From Actinomycetes bacterium (lineage in GTDB: Bacteria > Actinomycetota > Actinomycetes > Actinomycetales > Microbacteriaceae): DNA of 11,389 bases. Within the stretch, counting starts at the first letter, position 1. Each line of letters begins with the position of its first letter. The translations under genes were made by a program, and so were the position numbers. The notes under the pieces are model-generated. The model did no database searches. It was not told the DNA's origin and was given only the letters and a program-made list of their open reading frames with translations. Shown here one piece after another: positions 1-6,237 of the stretch. The DNA lies in assembly GCA_023457615.1 (NCBI GenBank), contig JAEWKY010000043.1, forward strand, positions 1 to 11,389, read 5' to 3'.

Positions 1-88
1 GCCCCTCCCAGATCGTCTGGACGAGCAGGTCCGGCGCCGCCCCCATCTGCACGAAGGGATCGATGAAGATCTTGTAGAGGATGTCCAT
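1..88 (-). CDS. livH: Branched-chain amino acid ABC transporter permease (LivH-type), N-terminal fragment
   Basis: Only the first 29 codons are visible; the gene runs leftward out of the window. The start is the ATG complementary to 86-88, with a GGAG ribosome site 7 nt upstream. The visible peptide begins MDILYKIFIDPF, and residues 20-29 end in LVQTIWEG. It has the soluble amphipathic look of the segment that precedes the first membrane helix in some LivH-type permeases. The main argument for the call is context: the gene upstream on the same strand ends with a LivG-type ATPase C-terminus, and livG-livH is a common order. A LivH-type permease would be one membrane subunit of a branched-chain amino acid or related importer. 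The fragment is too short for domain evidence, so another membrane protein is possible. Confidence 0.5.
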   Translation of the reverse strand, partial: MDILYKIFIDPFVQMGAAPDLLVQTIWEG

Positions 89-93
89 CAGGC

Positions 94-203
94 CGCTCCG
101 TCATTCCGGGGCCGCGAAGCGGAACCCCGAACCCGTGACGGGGCTGCGGAGCGTGATCGTGGGTTCCGGATCTCAGCTTCGCTTCGTCCGGAATGACAGA
201 GCG
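94..203. repeat. REP-like palindromic intergenic element
   Basis: The outer arms are 94-109 and 188-203, 16 bp with one mismatch; their cores are GTCATTCCGG and CCGGAATGAC. Inner complementary pairs follow in nested order: GCGAAGC (114-120) with GCTTCGC (176-182), and GGAACCC (121-127) with GGGTTCC (161-167). The whole element can therefore fold into one long imperfect hairpin. It fills the gap between the ATPase stop codon (204) and the ribosome site of the downstream permease gene (96-99). From memory, elements with GTCATTCCGG ends recur as dispersed intergenic repeats in many bacterial genomes, but only one copy lies in this window. In mRNA the hairpin might stabilise upstream transcript or attenuate the permease gene; that is inference. 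Confidence 0.75.
96..99 (-). promoter_or_regulatory. Ribosome binding site of the permease fragment
   Basis: GGAG on the minus strand, 7 nt before the ATG at 88. It fixes that start codon. It lies inside the outer arm of the palindromic element (94-109), so folding of the element would hide it. Confidence 0.55.
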
Positions 204-902
204 TCAATGCGGCACTCCCAGATAGGCGTCGATCACCTTCGGGTCGCGCTTCACGTCCGCCGGCACGCCGTCGGCGATCTTGCGGCCGTATTCGAGGACG
301 ACCACGCGGTCGGACAGCTCCATCACGACGCCCATATCGTGCTCGATCAGCGCGATGGTCGTGCCGAACTGCGCGTTCACGTCGAGGATGAAGCGGCACA
401 TGTCCTCCTTCTCCTCGAGGTTCATGCCCGCCATCGGCTCGTCGAGCAGCAGCACCTCGGGCTCCGACGCGAGCGCGCGGGCGAGGGCGACGCGCTGCGC
501 CTGCCCACCCGAGAGGGCTCCCGGATGCCGGTCCGCGAGCGCGGTCAGGTCGAGTCGGTCGAGCCACGGCTGCGCCGCCTCGCGCGCGGCTCGCCACGAC
601 CCGAGACGGACGCGCTGCGCGAAGGCGACGTTGCCGCGCACGGTCAGATGCGGGAAGAGCAGGAAGTCCTGGAAGACGACGCCCACCCCGCGACGCTCGG
701 CCGGCAGCGCGGCGAGGTCGCGGTCGTCGAGCCGCACGCTCCCCCGGGCGTCGGCGAGCCCCGCCACCCCCGCCAGAATGCTCGACTTGCCCGCCCCGTT
801 CGGGCCGACGATGCCGAGCACGCGCCCCGCGGGCAGCTCGAAGGCGGCTCCGACGTCGAACGCGTCGCGGGGAACGGCCACCTCGACCCGTAGCGTGCTC
901 AC
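204..902 (-). CDS. modC: Chimeric ABC transporter ATPase: ModC N-terminal part joined to LivG-type C-terminus
   Basis: A 232-residue ABC ATPase. The GTG start (902) overlaps the modB stop by 4 bp (GTGA), with GGAG 7 nt upstream. Walker A is GPNGAGKS (33-40), the Q-loop is at Q78 (VFQDF), the signature is LSGGQ (130-134), Walker B is VLLLDEP (150-156) and the H-loop is H188. Residues 1-149 read as ModC, fitting its place after modA and modB in a molybdate importer. From residue 157 the protein instead matches the pattern I know from LivG-type ATPases: MAGMNLEEKEDM in place of the ModC D-loop, then FGTTIALIEHDMGVVM, and an ending VIDAYLGV. The usual ModC C-terminal TOBE domain is missing, whereas ModC is normally about 350 residues. 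All ATPase motifs are intact. The Q-loop and helical subdomain that contact ModB come from the ModC half, so it might still energise ModB. A natural fusion or a misassembly are both possible. Confidence 0.85.
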   Translation of the reverse strand: MSTLRVEVAVPRDAFDVGAAFELPAGRVLGIVGPNGAGKSSILAGVAGLADARGSVRLDDRDLAALPAERRGVGVVFQDFLLFPHLTVRGNVAFAQRVRLGSWRAAREAAQPWLDRLDLTALADRHPGALSGGQAQRVALARALASEPEVLLLDEPMAGMNLEEKEDMCRFILDVNAQFGTTIALIEHDMGVVMELSDRVVVLEYGRKIADGVPADVKRDPKVIDAYLGVPH

Positions 903-1708
903 CGGACGACTCCGGGCATCCAGCGGTCGCGCAGCGCGAGCAGCACGACGAGCGAGACCGCGAGCAGCACGAGGGCGAGGGCGATCGCGGCATCGGGGTC
1001 GGAGTTCATCGCGAGGTACGACGCGATGGGCAGCGTGCGCGTCACGCCCGGGAACGACCCCGCGAACGTGATCGTCGCGCCGAACTCGCCGAGCGCGCGC
1101 GTGAAGCACAGCACCGCGCCGGCGGCGATCCCGGGGGCGACGAGCGGCAGCGTGACGAGGCGGAACACCTGGGCCGGCGACGCGCCGAGGGATGCCGCCG
1201 CCGCCTCGCTGCGACGGTCCGCCGAGCGGAGGGCGCCCTCGACCGCGAACACGAGGAACGGCATCGCGACGAAGGTCTGCGCGATCACGACGGCGGGGGT
1301 CGTGAAGGGCAGGGTGATCCCGACCTCGGCGAGCCACTGACCCAGGATGCCGCGGCGGCCGAGCAGCAGGAGCAGCGCGATGCCGCCGACCACGGGCGGC
1401 AGCACGAGCGGGATCGTGATCGCGGCCCGCAGCAGCCGTCGGGGGACGACCGGCCAGTGCACCGCGTGCGTCAGCAGCACGGCGAGCGGGATGCCGAGCA
1501 CGAGGCAGGCGACCGTGCTCACCGCGGCCGTGCCGAGCGAGAGCAGGAGCGCCTCGACCACCGTGTCGCTCGCGAGGAGCGCGGGCAGCTCCGCCCACGG
1601 CGCGCGGAGCACGAGCCCGACGAGGGGGAGGACGAGGAGCGCGAGGCCGAGGCCGCCGAGGACGACGACCGCGGGGCCCGGCCGCCTACGGCAGCCCGAA
1701 GCCGGCAT
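899..1708 (-). CDS. modB: Molybdate ABC transporter permease ModB
   Basis: A 269-residue inner-membrane permease that forms the molybdate channel and is energised by ModC. Hydrophobic segments lie near residues 12-34, 50-80, 95-115, 137-157, 190-202 and 240-258. The cytoplasmic EAA loop that docks on the ATPase is at 168-189 (EAAAASLGASPAQVFRLV), followed by ALGEFGATITFAG (205-217), which is typical of ModB. Length is near the upper end for the family. The ATG at 1708 lies inside the end of modA (23 bp overlap) and has AGG 9 nt upstream; no later in-frame start precedes the first helix. Its stop overlaps the GTG of the ATPase gene. The tight overlaps imply translational coupling within a leftward operon. 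Confidence 0.93.
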   Translation of the reverse strand: MPASGCRRRPGPAVVVLGGLGLALLVLPLVGLVLRAPWAELPALLASDTVVEALLLSLGTAAVSTVACLVLGIPLAVLLTHAVHWPVVPRRLLRAAITIPLVLPPVVGGIALLLLLGRRGILGQWLAEVGITLPFTTPAVVIAQTFVAMPFLVFAVEGALRSADRRSEAAAASLGASPAQVFRLVTLPLVAPGIAAGAVLCFTRALGEFGATITFAGSFPGVTRTLPIASYLAMNSDPDAAIALALVLLAVSLVVLLALRDRWMPGVVR

Positions 1709-2441
1709 CGGTCAGCGCCTCGCGCCCCATCCCGCCGAGCACGAAGTCGACGAAGGCCTGCGCCGCCTCGGCGTTCGGAGCGTCGGCGAGCAGCGAGATC
1801 GGGTACTCGTTGACGACCGACGCGGCCTCCGGGAGCTCGATCCCCTCGACCTCGTCGCCCGCGGCGATCACGTCGGTGCGATAGACGAGCGCGGCATCCG
1901 CCTCGCCGAGCGCGACCTTCGTGAGCGCGGCGCGCACGTCCTCCTCGAGGGTGTCGACGCTCGCGACGACGCCCTCCTGCGCGAGCAGCTTCTCGGCCGC
2001 CGACCCGCACGGCACCGCGGGATCGCACAGGGCGATCGCGAGGTCGGGGTTCGCGAGGTCGGCGAGACCCGTCACGCCGCCGGGATTGCCGGCGGGGACG
2101 GCGAGCTCGAGCACGTTCGTCGTGAAGATCACCGGGTCGACGGTGAGACCCGCCTCGGTGACCGTCGTCATCGTCGACGGGTCGGCACTCGCGAACACGT
2201 CGGCGGGCGCGCCCGACACGAGCTGCTCGGCGAGAGCGGAGGAGCCTCCGTAGCTCAGCACGATCTCGACTCCGGGGTGCCGAGACTCGAACTCCGCGGC
2301 GAGGTCGTCGAAGACGTCCGTGAGCGAGGCGGCGGCGAGCACGGTGACGGTGCCGCCGAGGCCGTCGCTCGAGTCGACGGGAGCGGATGCCGCGCAGCCG
2401 GCGAGGAGCAGGATGCCCGCACCCGCGGCAAGCCTCCTCAC
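1686..2441 (-). CDS. modA: Molybdate-binding lipoprotein ModA
   Basis: A 251-residue extracytoplasmic binding protein that captures molybdate (or tungstate) and delivers it to ModB. The N-terminus has MRRLA, a hydrophobic core and the lipobox LLAGC with C16 as lipidation site, so it is probably membrane-anchored. Family motifs are AAASLTDVF (37-45), SYGGSSALAEQL (63-74), ADVFASAD (80-87), DPAVPCG (140-146) and ALVYRTDV (184-191). The GTG start (2441) overlaps the stop of the regulator gene by 4 bp and has GGAGG 4 nt upstream. Choosing this start gives a clean lipoprotein signal; upstream in-frame sequence is a shadow of other genes. Related oxyanion binders such as TupA cannot be excluded, but the SYGGSSAL signature and mod context favour ModA. 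Confidence 0.93.
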   Translation of the reverse strand: MRRLAAGAGILLLAGCAASAPVDSSDGLGGTVTVLAAASLTDVFDDLAAEFESRHPGVEIVLSYGGSSALAEQLVSGAPADVFASADPSTMTTVTEAGLTVDPVIFTTNVLELAVPAGNPGGVTGLADLANPDLAIALCDPAVPCGSAAEKLLAQEGVVASVDTLEEDVRAALTKVALGEADAALVYRTDVIAAGDEVEGIELPEAASVVNEYPISLLADAPNAEAAQAFVDFVLGGMGREALTDAGFGLP

Positions 2442-2839
2442 AGCGCCTCCACGGTGACGGTCGTCGCCTTGGCGCTCGCGACGACGAGGACGCCGGGCTC
2501 GAGACCGAGCTCCTCCGCGGCCTCGCGGGTCATGAGCGAGACGACGCGGAACGGACCGGCCTGCACGTCGACCTGCGCCATGACGCCGTCGAGCTGGACG
2601 CGCGTGACGATGCCGGTGAGCCGGTTGCGGGCCGACGCCTTCGCGAGCGGGAACGCCTCGGCGAGCGCCGACGCCGCCTCGGGCTCCCGCAGGAGCGGGA
2701 GGAGGTCCACCCCGGCGATCGCCTGACGGCCGTTCTCGGCCTTCCGCACCGGGAGCTTCCCCGCGTCGCCCCAGCGGCGCACGGTGTCGTCGCTCACCCC
2801 GAGCAGGGCGGCGGCCTCCTTGACGGAGAACTCGTTCAT
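2438..2839 (-). CDS. HTH-TOBE molybdate-responsive regulator or molybdate-binding protein
   Basis: A 133-residue protein. The N-terminal 2-25 region (FSVKEAAALLGVSDDTVRRW) is a MerR/excisionase-type helix-turn-helix. Residues 69-132 form a single TOBE (Mop) domain, starting ARNRLTGIV and containing SLMTREAAEELGLEPG, the fold that binds molybdate in ModE, ModC and Mop proteins. I infer a one-component sensor that binds molybdate through TOBE and DNA through the HTH, controlling the mod operon it heads and perhaps the divergent moe operon. A molybdate-storage role is an alternative. The ATG at 2839 has AGGA 7 nt upstream; the open frame extends to 2941, but that extension is low-complexity and lacks family similarity. 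The stop overlaps modA. It is the only TOBE domain seen in this mod operon, because the ATPase has lost its own. Confidence 0.85.
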   Translation of the reverse strand: MNEFSVKEAAALLGVSDDTVRRWGDAGKLPVRKAENGRQAIAGVDLLPLLREPEAASALAEAFPLAKASARNRLTGIVTRVQLDGVMAQVDVQAGPFRVVSLMTREAAEELGLEPGVLVVASAKATTVTVEAL

Positions 2840-2981
2840 CCCGCCATCCTGCCATGCTGCCGCATCCGCGGGCCGAACCGCAGCAATGCACCGCAGACGC
2901 GGTTGCGTAGGGGGACGGCTCCTCCGCGGGCGGTGCCGCACGCCGCGAGCGCGACCGGCCGCGCGCTGGAAGGATGGGGGG
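2840..2981. promoter_or_regulatory. Divergent promoter region between the mod and moe operons, with repeated ACCGC half-sites
   Basis: 142 bp between two outward-facing starts, so promoters for both operons must lie here or nearby. I find no convincing -35/-10 boxes, as is common in GC-rich actinobacteria. The region does hold ACCGCAG at 2877-2883 and again at 2890-2896 (13 bp apart), and an inverted copy GCGGT at 2899-2903. The last two form ACCGC-agac-GCGGT, and the outer pair forms AACCGC (2876-2881) with GCGGTT (2899-2904). This could be the operator of the HTH-TOBE protein. Ribosome sites at each edge are AGGA (2847-2850, minus strand) and AAGGA (2970-2974, plus strand). Confidence 0.45.
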
Positions 2982-4079
2982 ATGGCCGTCGACCCCGGAT
3001 CCCCGCGCTACGCGCGGCAGCGCATCCTCGCCGGGTTCGGCCCCGACGCCCAGTCGAAGCTCGCGGCGGCCCACGTCGTCGTCGTGGGCGCGGGCGGCCT
3101 CGGCAGCTCCGCGCTGCCGATCCTCGCGGCGGCGGGCGTCGGCAGCATCACGATCGTCGACGACGACGCCGTCTCCGTGAGCAACCTGCACCGGCAGACG
3201 CTGCATCTGCCCGCCGACCTCGACCGCGGCAAAGCCCGGTCCGCGGCCGACCGCCTCGCCGCCCTGTCGCCCGAGACCCGGGTCACGGTCGTCGAGGAGC
3301 GCTTCGAGGCGGGCAGGACCTTCGACCTGCTGCTCGACGCCGACGTGCTCGTCGACGCGACCGACAACCCGGCCGCCCGCTATCTCGCGAACGACGCGGC
3401 GGCGATCCGCGGCATCCCGCTCGTCTGGGGTTCGGCCCTCGCCTACGCGGGTCAGGTAGGCGTCGCGTGGGACGAGAAGGGCGTCGACTACCGCGACCTC
3501 TTCCCGGAGGACGGCGACGCGGCGACCGGCGACACGTGCGACGTCGTCGGGGTGCTGCCGAGCGTGCCCGCCGTCATCGGGTCGATGATGGCGACCGAGG
3601 TGCTCAAGCTGCTCACGGGTGTCGGCGAGCCGCTCGTCGGACGCGTCGCCGCCTACGACGCCCTGAGCGGCCGCACTCGCGAGATCGAGTACCGCCGCGA
3701 TCCGGAGGCGCCGCGCCCCGGGTCGCTCGAGGAGAGGACGGCCGCGAAGGTGGACGACCCGCAGCGCACGATCAGCCCCGAGGAGCTGCGCGACGAGCTC
3801 GCCGGCCCGAACCCGCCGGTGCTGCTCGACATCCGCGAGCCGTGGGAGGCCGAGATCGTCGCCATCCCCGGGTCGACGCTCATCCCGATGGGGCGGATCC
3901 CCGAGGTCGTGACGCAGCTCGACTCCGATGCGGAGACCGTCGTGTACTGCCACCACGGGGTGCGGTCGGCGCGGGTGCTCGAGTTCCTCGAGCAGAGCGG
4001 CTTCACCGCCGCCCGGCACCTGACGGGCGGCGTCGACGCGTACTCCGTCAAGGTCGACCCGTCGCTCGCGCGGTACTGA
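2982..4079 (+). CDS. moeB: MoeB/ThiF-family adenylyltransferase with C-terminal rhodanese domain
   Basis: A 365-residue enzyme that adenylates the C-terminal glycine of MoaD so it can be converted to the thiocarboxylate; the rhodanese domain can supply the sulfur. Residues 1-245 are an E1-like domain: ATP-binding GAGGLGS (36-42), NLHRQ (68-72), DATDNP (125-130) and C186 in the position of the catalytic or persulfide cysteine. Residues 263-365 are a rhodanese domain with active-site loop CHHGVR, C323. The four zinc-binding cysteines of classical MoeB are absent: YRCL is YRDL (170-173), and the expected CxxC near 242-245 reads APRP. The start is ATG 2982 with AAGGA 7 nt upstream; longer open frame to 2784 runs into the divergent gene and is not used. 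It heads the rightward operon, with moeA 2 bp downstream. It may also activate other sulfur carriers, such as ThiS or CysO types. Confidence 0.9.
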   Translation: MAVDPGSPRYARQRILAGFGPDAQSKLAAAHVVVVGAGGLGSSALPILAAAGVGSITIVDDDAVSVSNLHRQTLHLPADLDRGKARSAADRLAALSPETRVTVVEERFEAGRTFDLLLDADVLVDATDNPAARYLANDAAAIRGIPLVWGSALAYAGQVGVAWDEKGVDYRDLFPEDGDAATGDTCDVVGVLPSVPAVIGSMMATEVLKLLTGVGEPLVGRVAAYDALSGRTREIEYRRDPEAPRPGSLEERTAAKVDDPQRTISPEELRDELAGPNPPVLLDIREPWEAEIVAIPGSTLIPMGRIPEVVTQLDSDAETVVYCHHGVRSARVLEFLEQSGFTAARHLTGGVDAYSVKVDPSLARY

Positions 4080-4081
4080 CG

Positions 4082-5266
4082 ATGGCCCGCACGCCCGTCG
4101 CCGAGCACGAGGGTCGCGTGCGGGCGCTGCTCGCGCCGCTGCGCACGCGCGACGCGGAGGAGGTGCCCGTCGCGGCGGCCCTCGGACGCGTGCTCGCTCA
4201 CGCGGTCGTCGCGCCGATCGACCTGCCGCCCTTCCGCAACTCGCAGATGGATGGATTCGCGGTCGTCGCCGCGGAGACCCCCGGAACCCTCCCGATCGCG
4301 GGAGAGGTGGCCGCGGCCGCGGGAACGCCCGCACCGCTCGCGCCGGGCACCGCCGTGCGGATCATGACCGGTGCGCCGATCCCCGAGGGCGCGGATGCCG
4401 TGGCGCCGGTCGAGGACACGGTGACGACCGACGACGGCCGGGTCGCGATCGCGTCGAGGTGGGCGTCCGGGTCGTACGTGCGCGACGTCGGGTCGGATCT
4501 CGCCGCGGGCGCCGAGCTGCTCCCCGCGGGGCTGCGGCTCGCGTCCCGACACCTCGCGGCCCTCGCCGCCGCCGGACTCGCCTCCGTCACGGTCGGGTCG
4601 CGCGTGCGGGTCGCCGTCATCTCGACCGGCTCGGAGCTCGTCGCCCCCGGGCAGCCGCTCGGACCGGGGCAGATCGCCGACTCGAACGGCACGGCGCTCG
4701 TCGCGGCTGCTCGGGACGTCGGCGCCGAGATCGTGCTCGAGGGGCGCGTCGTCGACGACTCCGACGCGTTCGCCGCCCTGCTCGACGCGGCCCTCGCCGC
4801 CGAGGCGGAGCTCGTGCTCACCTCCGGCGGCATCTCGATGGGGAACCACGAGGTCGTGCGCGACGCCCTCGAACCCCTCGGCGCGACGATCGACGTGCTC
4901 GCGATGCAGCCCGGCGGTCCGCAGGCGATCGCGTCGTACCGCGGCATCCCGGTCGTCTGCTTCCCCGGCAACCCCGTGTCCAGCCAGCTGTCGTTCCTGC
5001 TCTTCGTCGAGCCGATCCTGCGCGAGATCGCCGGGCTGCCCGACCGCATCCGCGTCACCCGCGTCCTCGAGACGGCCGTGACGAGCCCGCCCGGCAAACG
5101 GCAGTTCCTGCGCGGGCGCGCGCTGCCCGACGGGCGGGTCGCGACGGTGGGCGGTGCGTCGTCGCACCTCGTCGCGGCGCTCGCCGCCGCCGACGTGCTC
5201 CTCGACGTGCGCGAGGACGCGACCGAGCTGCCCGCGGGCGCGACTGTGGAAACCTGGGAGCTATGA
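4082..5266 (+). CDS. moeA: Molybdopterin molybdenumtransferase MoeA
   Basis: A 394-residue cytoplasmic enzyme that inserts molybdate into adenylylated molybdopterin, giving Moco. Motifs in order: NSQMDGFAV (53-61), MTGAPIPEGADAV (95-107), the MogA-like domain with STGSELVAPG (181-190) and IADSNG (198-203), LTSGGISMG (246-254), MQPGGPQ (275-281), FPGNPVSS (294-301), and a C-terminal beta domain (about 320-394). Length is normal for the family. ATG 4082 starts two bases after the moeB stop; no strong Shine-Dalgarno is visible, so translation is probably coupled to moeB. The stop overlaps the ATG of the moaC-mogA fusion (ATGA). The Gln in NSQMDG, where Ala is usual, and the PGGP in place of PGKP are conservative-looking variants. 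Confidence 0.93.
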   Translation: MARTPVAEHEGRVRALLAPLRTRDAEEVPVAAALGRVLAHAVVAPIDLPPFRNSQMDGFAVVAAETPGTLPIAGEVAAAAGTPAPLAPGTAVRIMTGAPIPEGADAVAPVEDTVTTDDGRVAIASRWASGSYVRDVGSDLAAGAELLPAGLRLASRHLAALAAAGLASVTVGSRVRVAVISTGSELVAPGQPLGPGQIADSNGTALVAAARDVGAEIVLEGRVVDDSDAFAALLDAALAAEAELVLTSGGISMGNHEVVRDALEPLGATIDVLAMQPGGPQAIASYRGIPVVCFPGNPVSSQLSFLLFVEPILREIAGLPDRIRVTRVLETAVTSPPGKRQFLRGRALPDGRVATVGGASSHLVAALAAADVLLDVREDATELPAGATVETWEL

Positions 5267-6237
5267 CCGAGCTCACGCACCTCGACGACGAAGGTCGCGC
5301 GCGCATGGTGGATGTCGGCGGCAAGGCCGTCACCCGACGCGTCGCCGTCGCGACGGGTCGCCTCGAGACGACCCCGCGGGTCGTGGCGCTGCTGCTCTCC
5401 GACGGCCTCACGAAGGCCGACGCCCTCGCGACCGCCCGGATCGCGGGCATCCAGGCGGCGAAGCGCACGAGCGAGCTCATCCCCCTCGCCCACCTCCTGC
5501 CGCTCGAGAAGGTCGTCGTCGAGTTCGAGCCGGCCGAGTCGTCGATCGAGATCCGCGCCACGGTGGCCGTCACGGCGAAGACGGGCGTCGAGATGGAGGC
5601 TCTCACCGCGGTCGCGGTCGCGGGACTCACGCTGCACGACATGGTCAAGGCGGTCGACCCGGCGTGCGTGCTCGGCGACATCCGGCTCGTCGAGAAGACG
5701 GGCGGCAAGCACGGCCACTGGAGCCCCGACGGCTCCGCGCACCCCGGTCACGGCGAGCGCTCCCCCCGCGGCGCCGCCGTCGTGCTCGTGTCGTCGACCG
5801 GAGCGGCCGCGGGCTCGCGGGACGACCGCACCGGGCCGGTGATCGTCGCGTGGATGCGCGCGCAGGGCTACACGATCGACGAGCCCGTCGTCGTGCCCGA
5901 CATCGACATCGAGCGCGCCCTCGCCGCGGCGGTCGCGGGCGGGCCCGCGCTCGTCGTCACGACGGGCGGCACCGGCATCCATCCGCAGGACCGCACGCCC
6001 GAGGCGACCCGGGCGGTGCTCGACCGCGAGCTGCCCGGGATCGCCGAGGCCATCCGAGCGGCGGGGCGGGCGGTGACCCCCACGGCGTCGCTCAGCCGGG
6101 CCCTCGCGGGCCTCGCGGGGTCGACGATCGTCGTGAACCTCCCGGGGTCGCCCGGAGGCGTCCGGGACGGGCTCGCGGTGCTCGAGGCGCTCCTCCCCCA
6201 TGTCCACGACCAGCTCGCAGGCGGCACGCATGAGTGA
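5263..6237 (+). CDS. moaC: Bifunctional MoaC-MogA/MoaB fusion (cPMP synthase and molybdopterin adenylyltransferase-type domains)
   Basis: A 324-residue fusion. Residues 1-155 are MoaC, which with MoaA turns GTP-derived 3',8-cH2GTP into cyclic pyranopterin monophosphate: MVDVGGKAVTRR (15-26), AAKRTSELIPLAH (65-77), GVEMEALTAVAVAGLTLHDMVKA (from 108), with K67, H77, E110/E112, D126 and K129 in catalytic positions. A short polar linker (about 155-169, rich in Gly, His and Pro) leads to a MogA/MoaB domain (170-320) with VTTGGTGIHPQDRTPEAT (232-249) and LPGSPGGVRDG (293-303), the MPT-binding motifs that adenylylate molybdopterin. ATG 5263 overlaps the moeA stop by 4 bp, with GGGAG just upstream. 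Such fusions are known in actinobacteria. It links an early and a late step of the pathway in one chain. The LIPLAHL sequence replaces the usual LIPLCHP. Calling the second domain MogA rather than MoaB is uncertain. Confidence 0.92.
   Translation: MTELTHLDDEGRARMVDVGGKAVTRRVAVATGRLETTPRVVALLLSDGLTKADALATARIAGIQAAKRTSELIPLAHLLPLEKVVVEFEPAESSIEIRATVAVTAKTGVEMEALTAVAVAGLTLHDMVKAVDPACVLGDIRLVEKTGGKHGHWSPDGSAHPGHGERSPRGAAVVLVSSTGAAAGSRDDRTGPVIVAWMRAQGYTIDEPVVVPDIDIERALAAAVAGGPALVVTTGGTGIHPQDRTPEATRAVLDRELPGIAEAIRAAGRAVTPTASLSRALAGLAGSTIVVNLPGSPGGVRDGLAVLEALLPHVHDQLAGGTHE

Noticed and set aside
2930..2939. GCGG-TG-CCGC palindrome in the divergent region
   Set aside because: Only 4-bp arms with pure GC content; expected by chance at this composition.
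2840..2941. Longer start for the HTH-TOBE gene at 2941
   Set aside because: The extra 34 residues are low-complexity; ATG 2839 is preceded by AGGA and leads straight into the HTH.
2784..2981. Longer start for moeB
   Set aside because: It would run through the divergent promoter region and the regulator gene; ATG 2982 has a good ribosome site and begins just before the conserved RYARQ segment.
2387..4081. Very long plus-strand open frame upstream of the moeA start
   Set aside because: It overlaps moeB in another frame and translates to low-complexity Arg/Ala/Pro-rich sequence; a GC-rich shadow.
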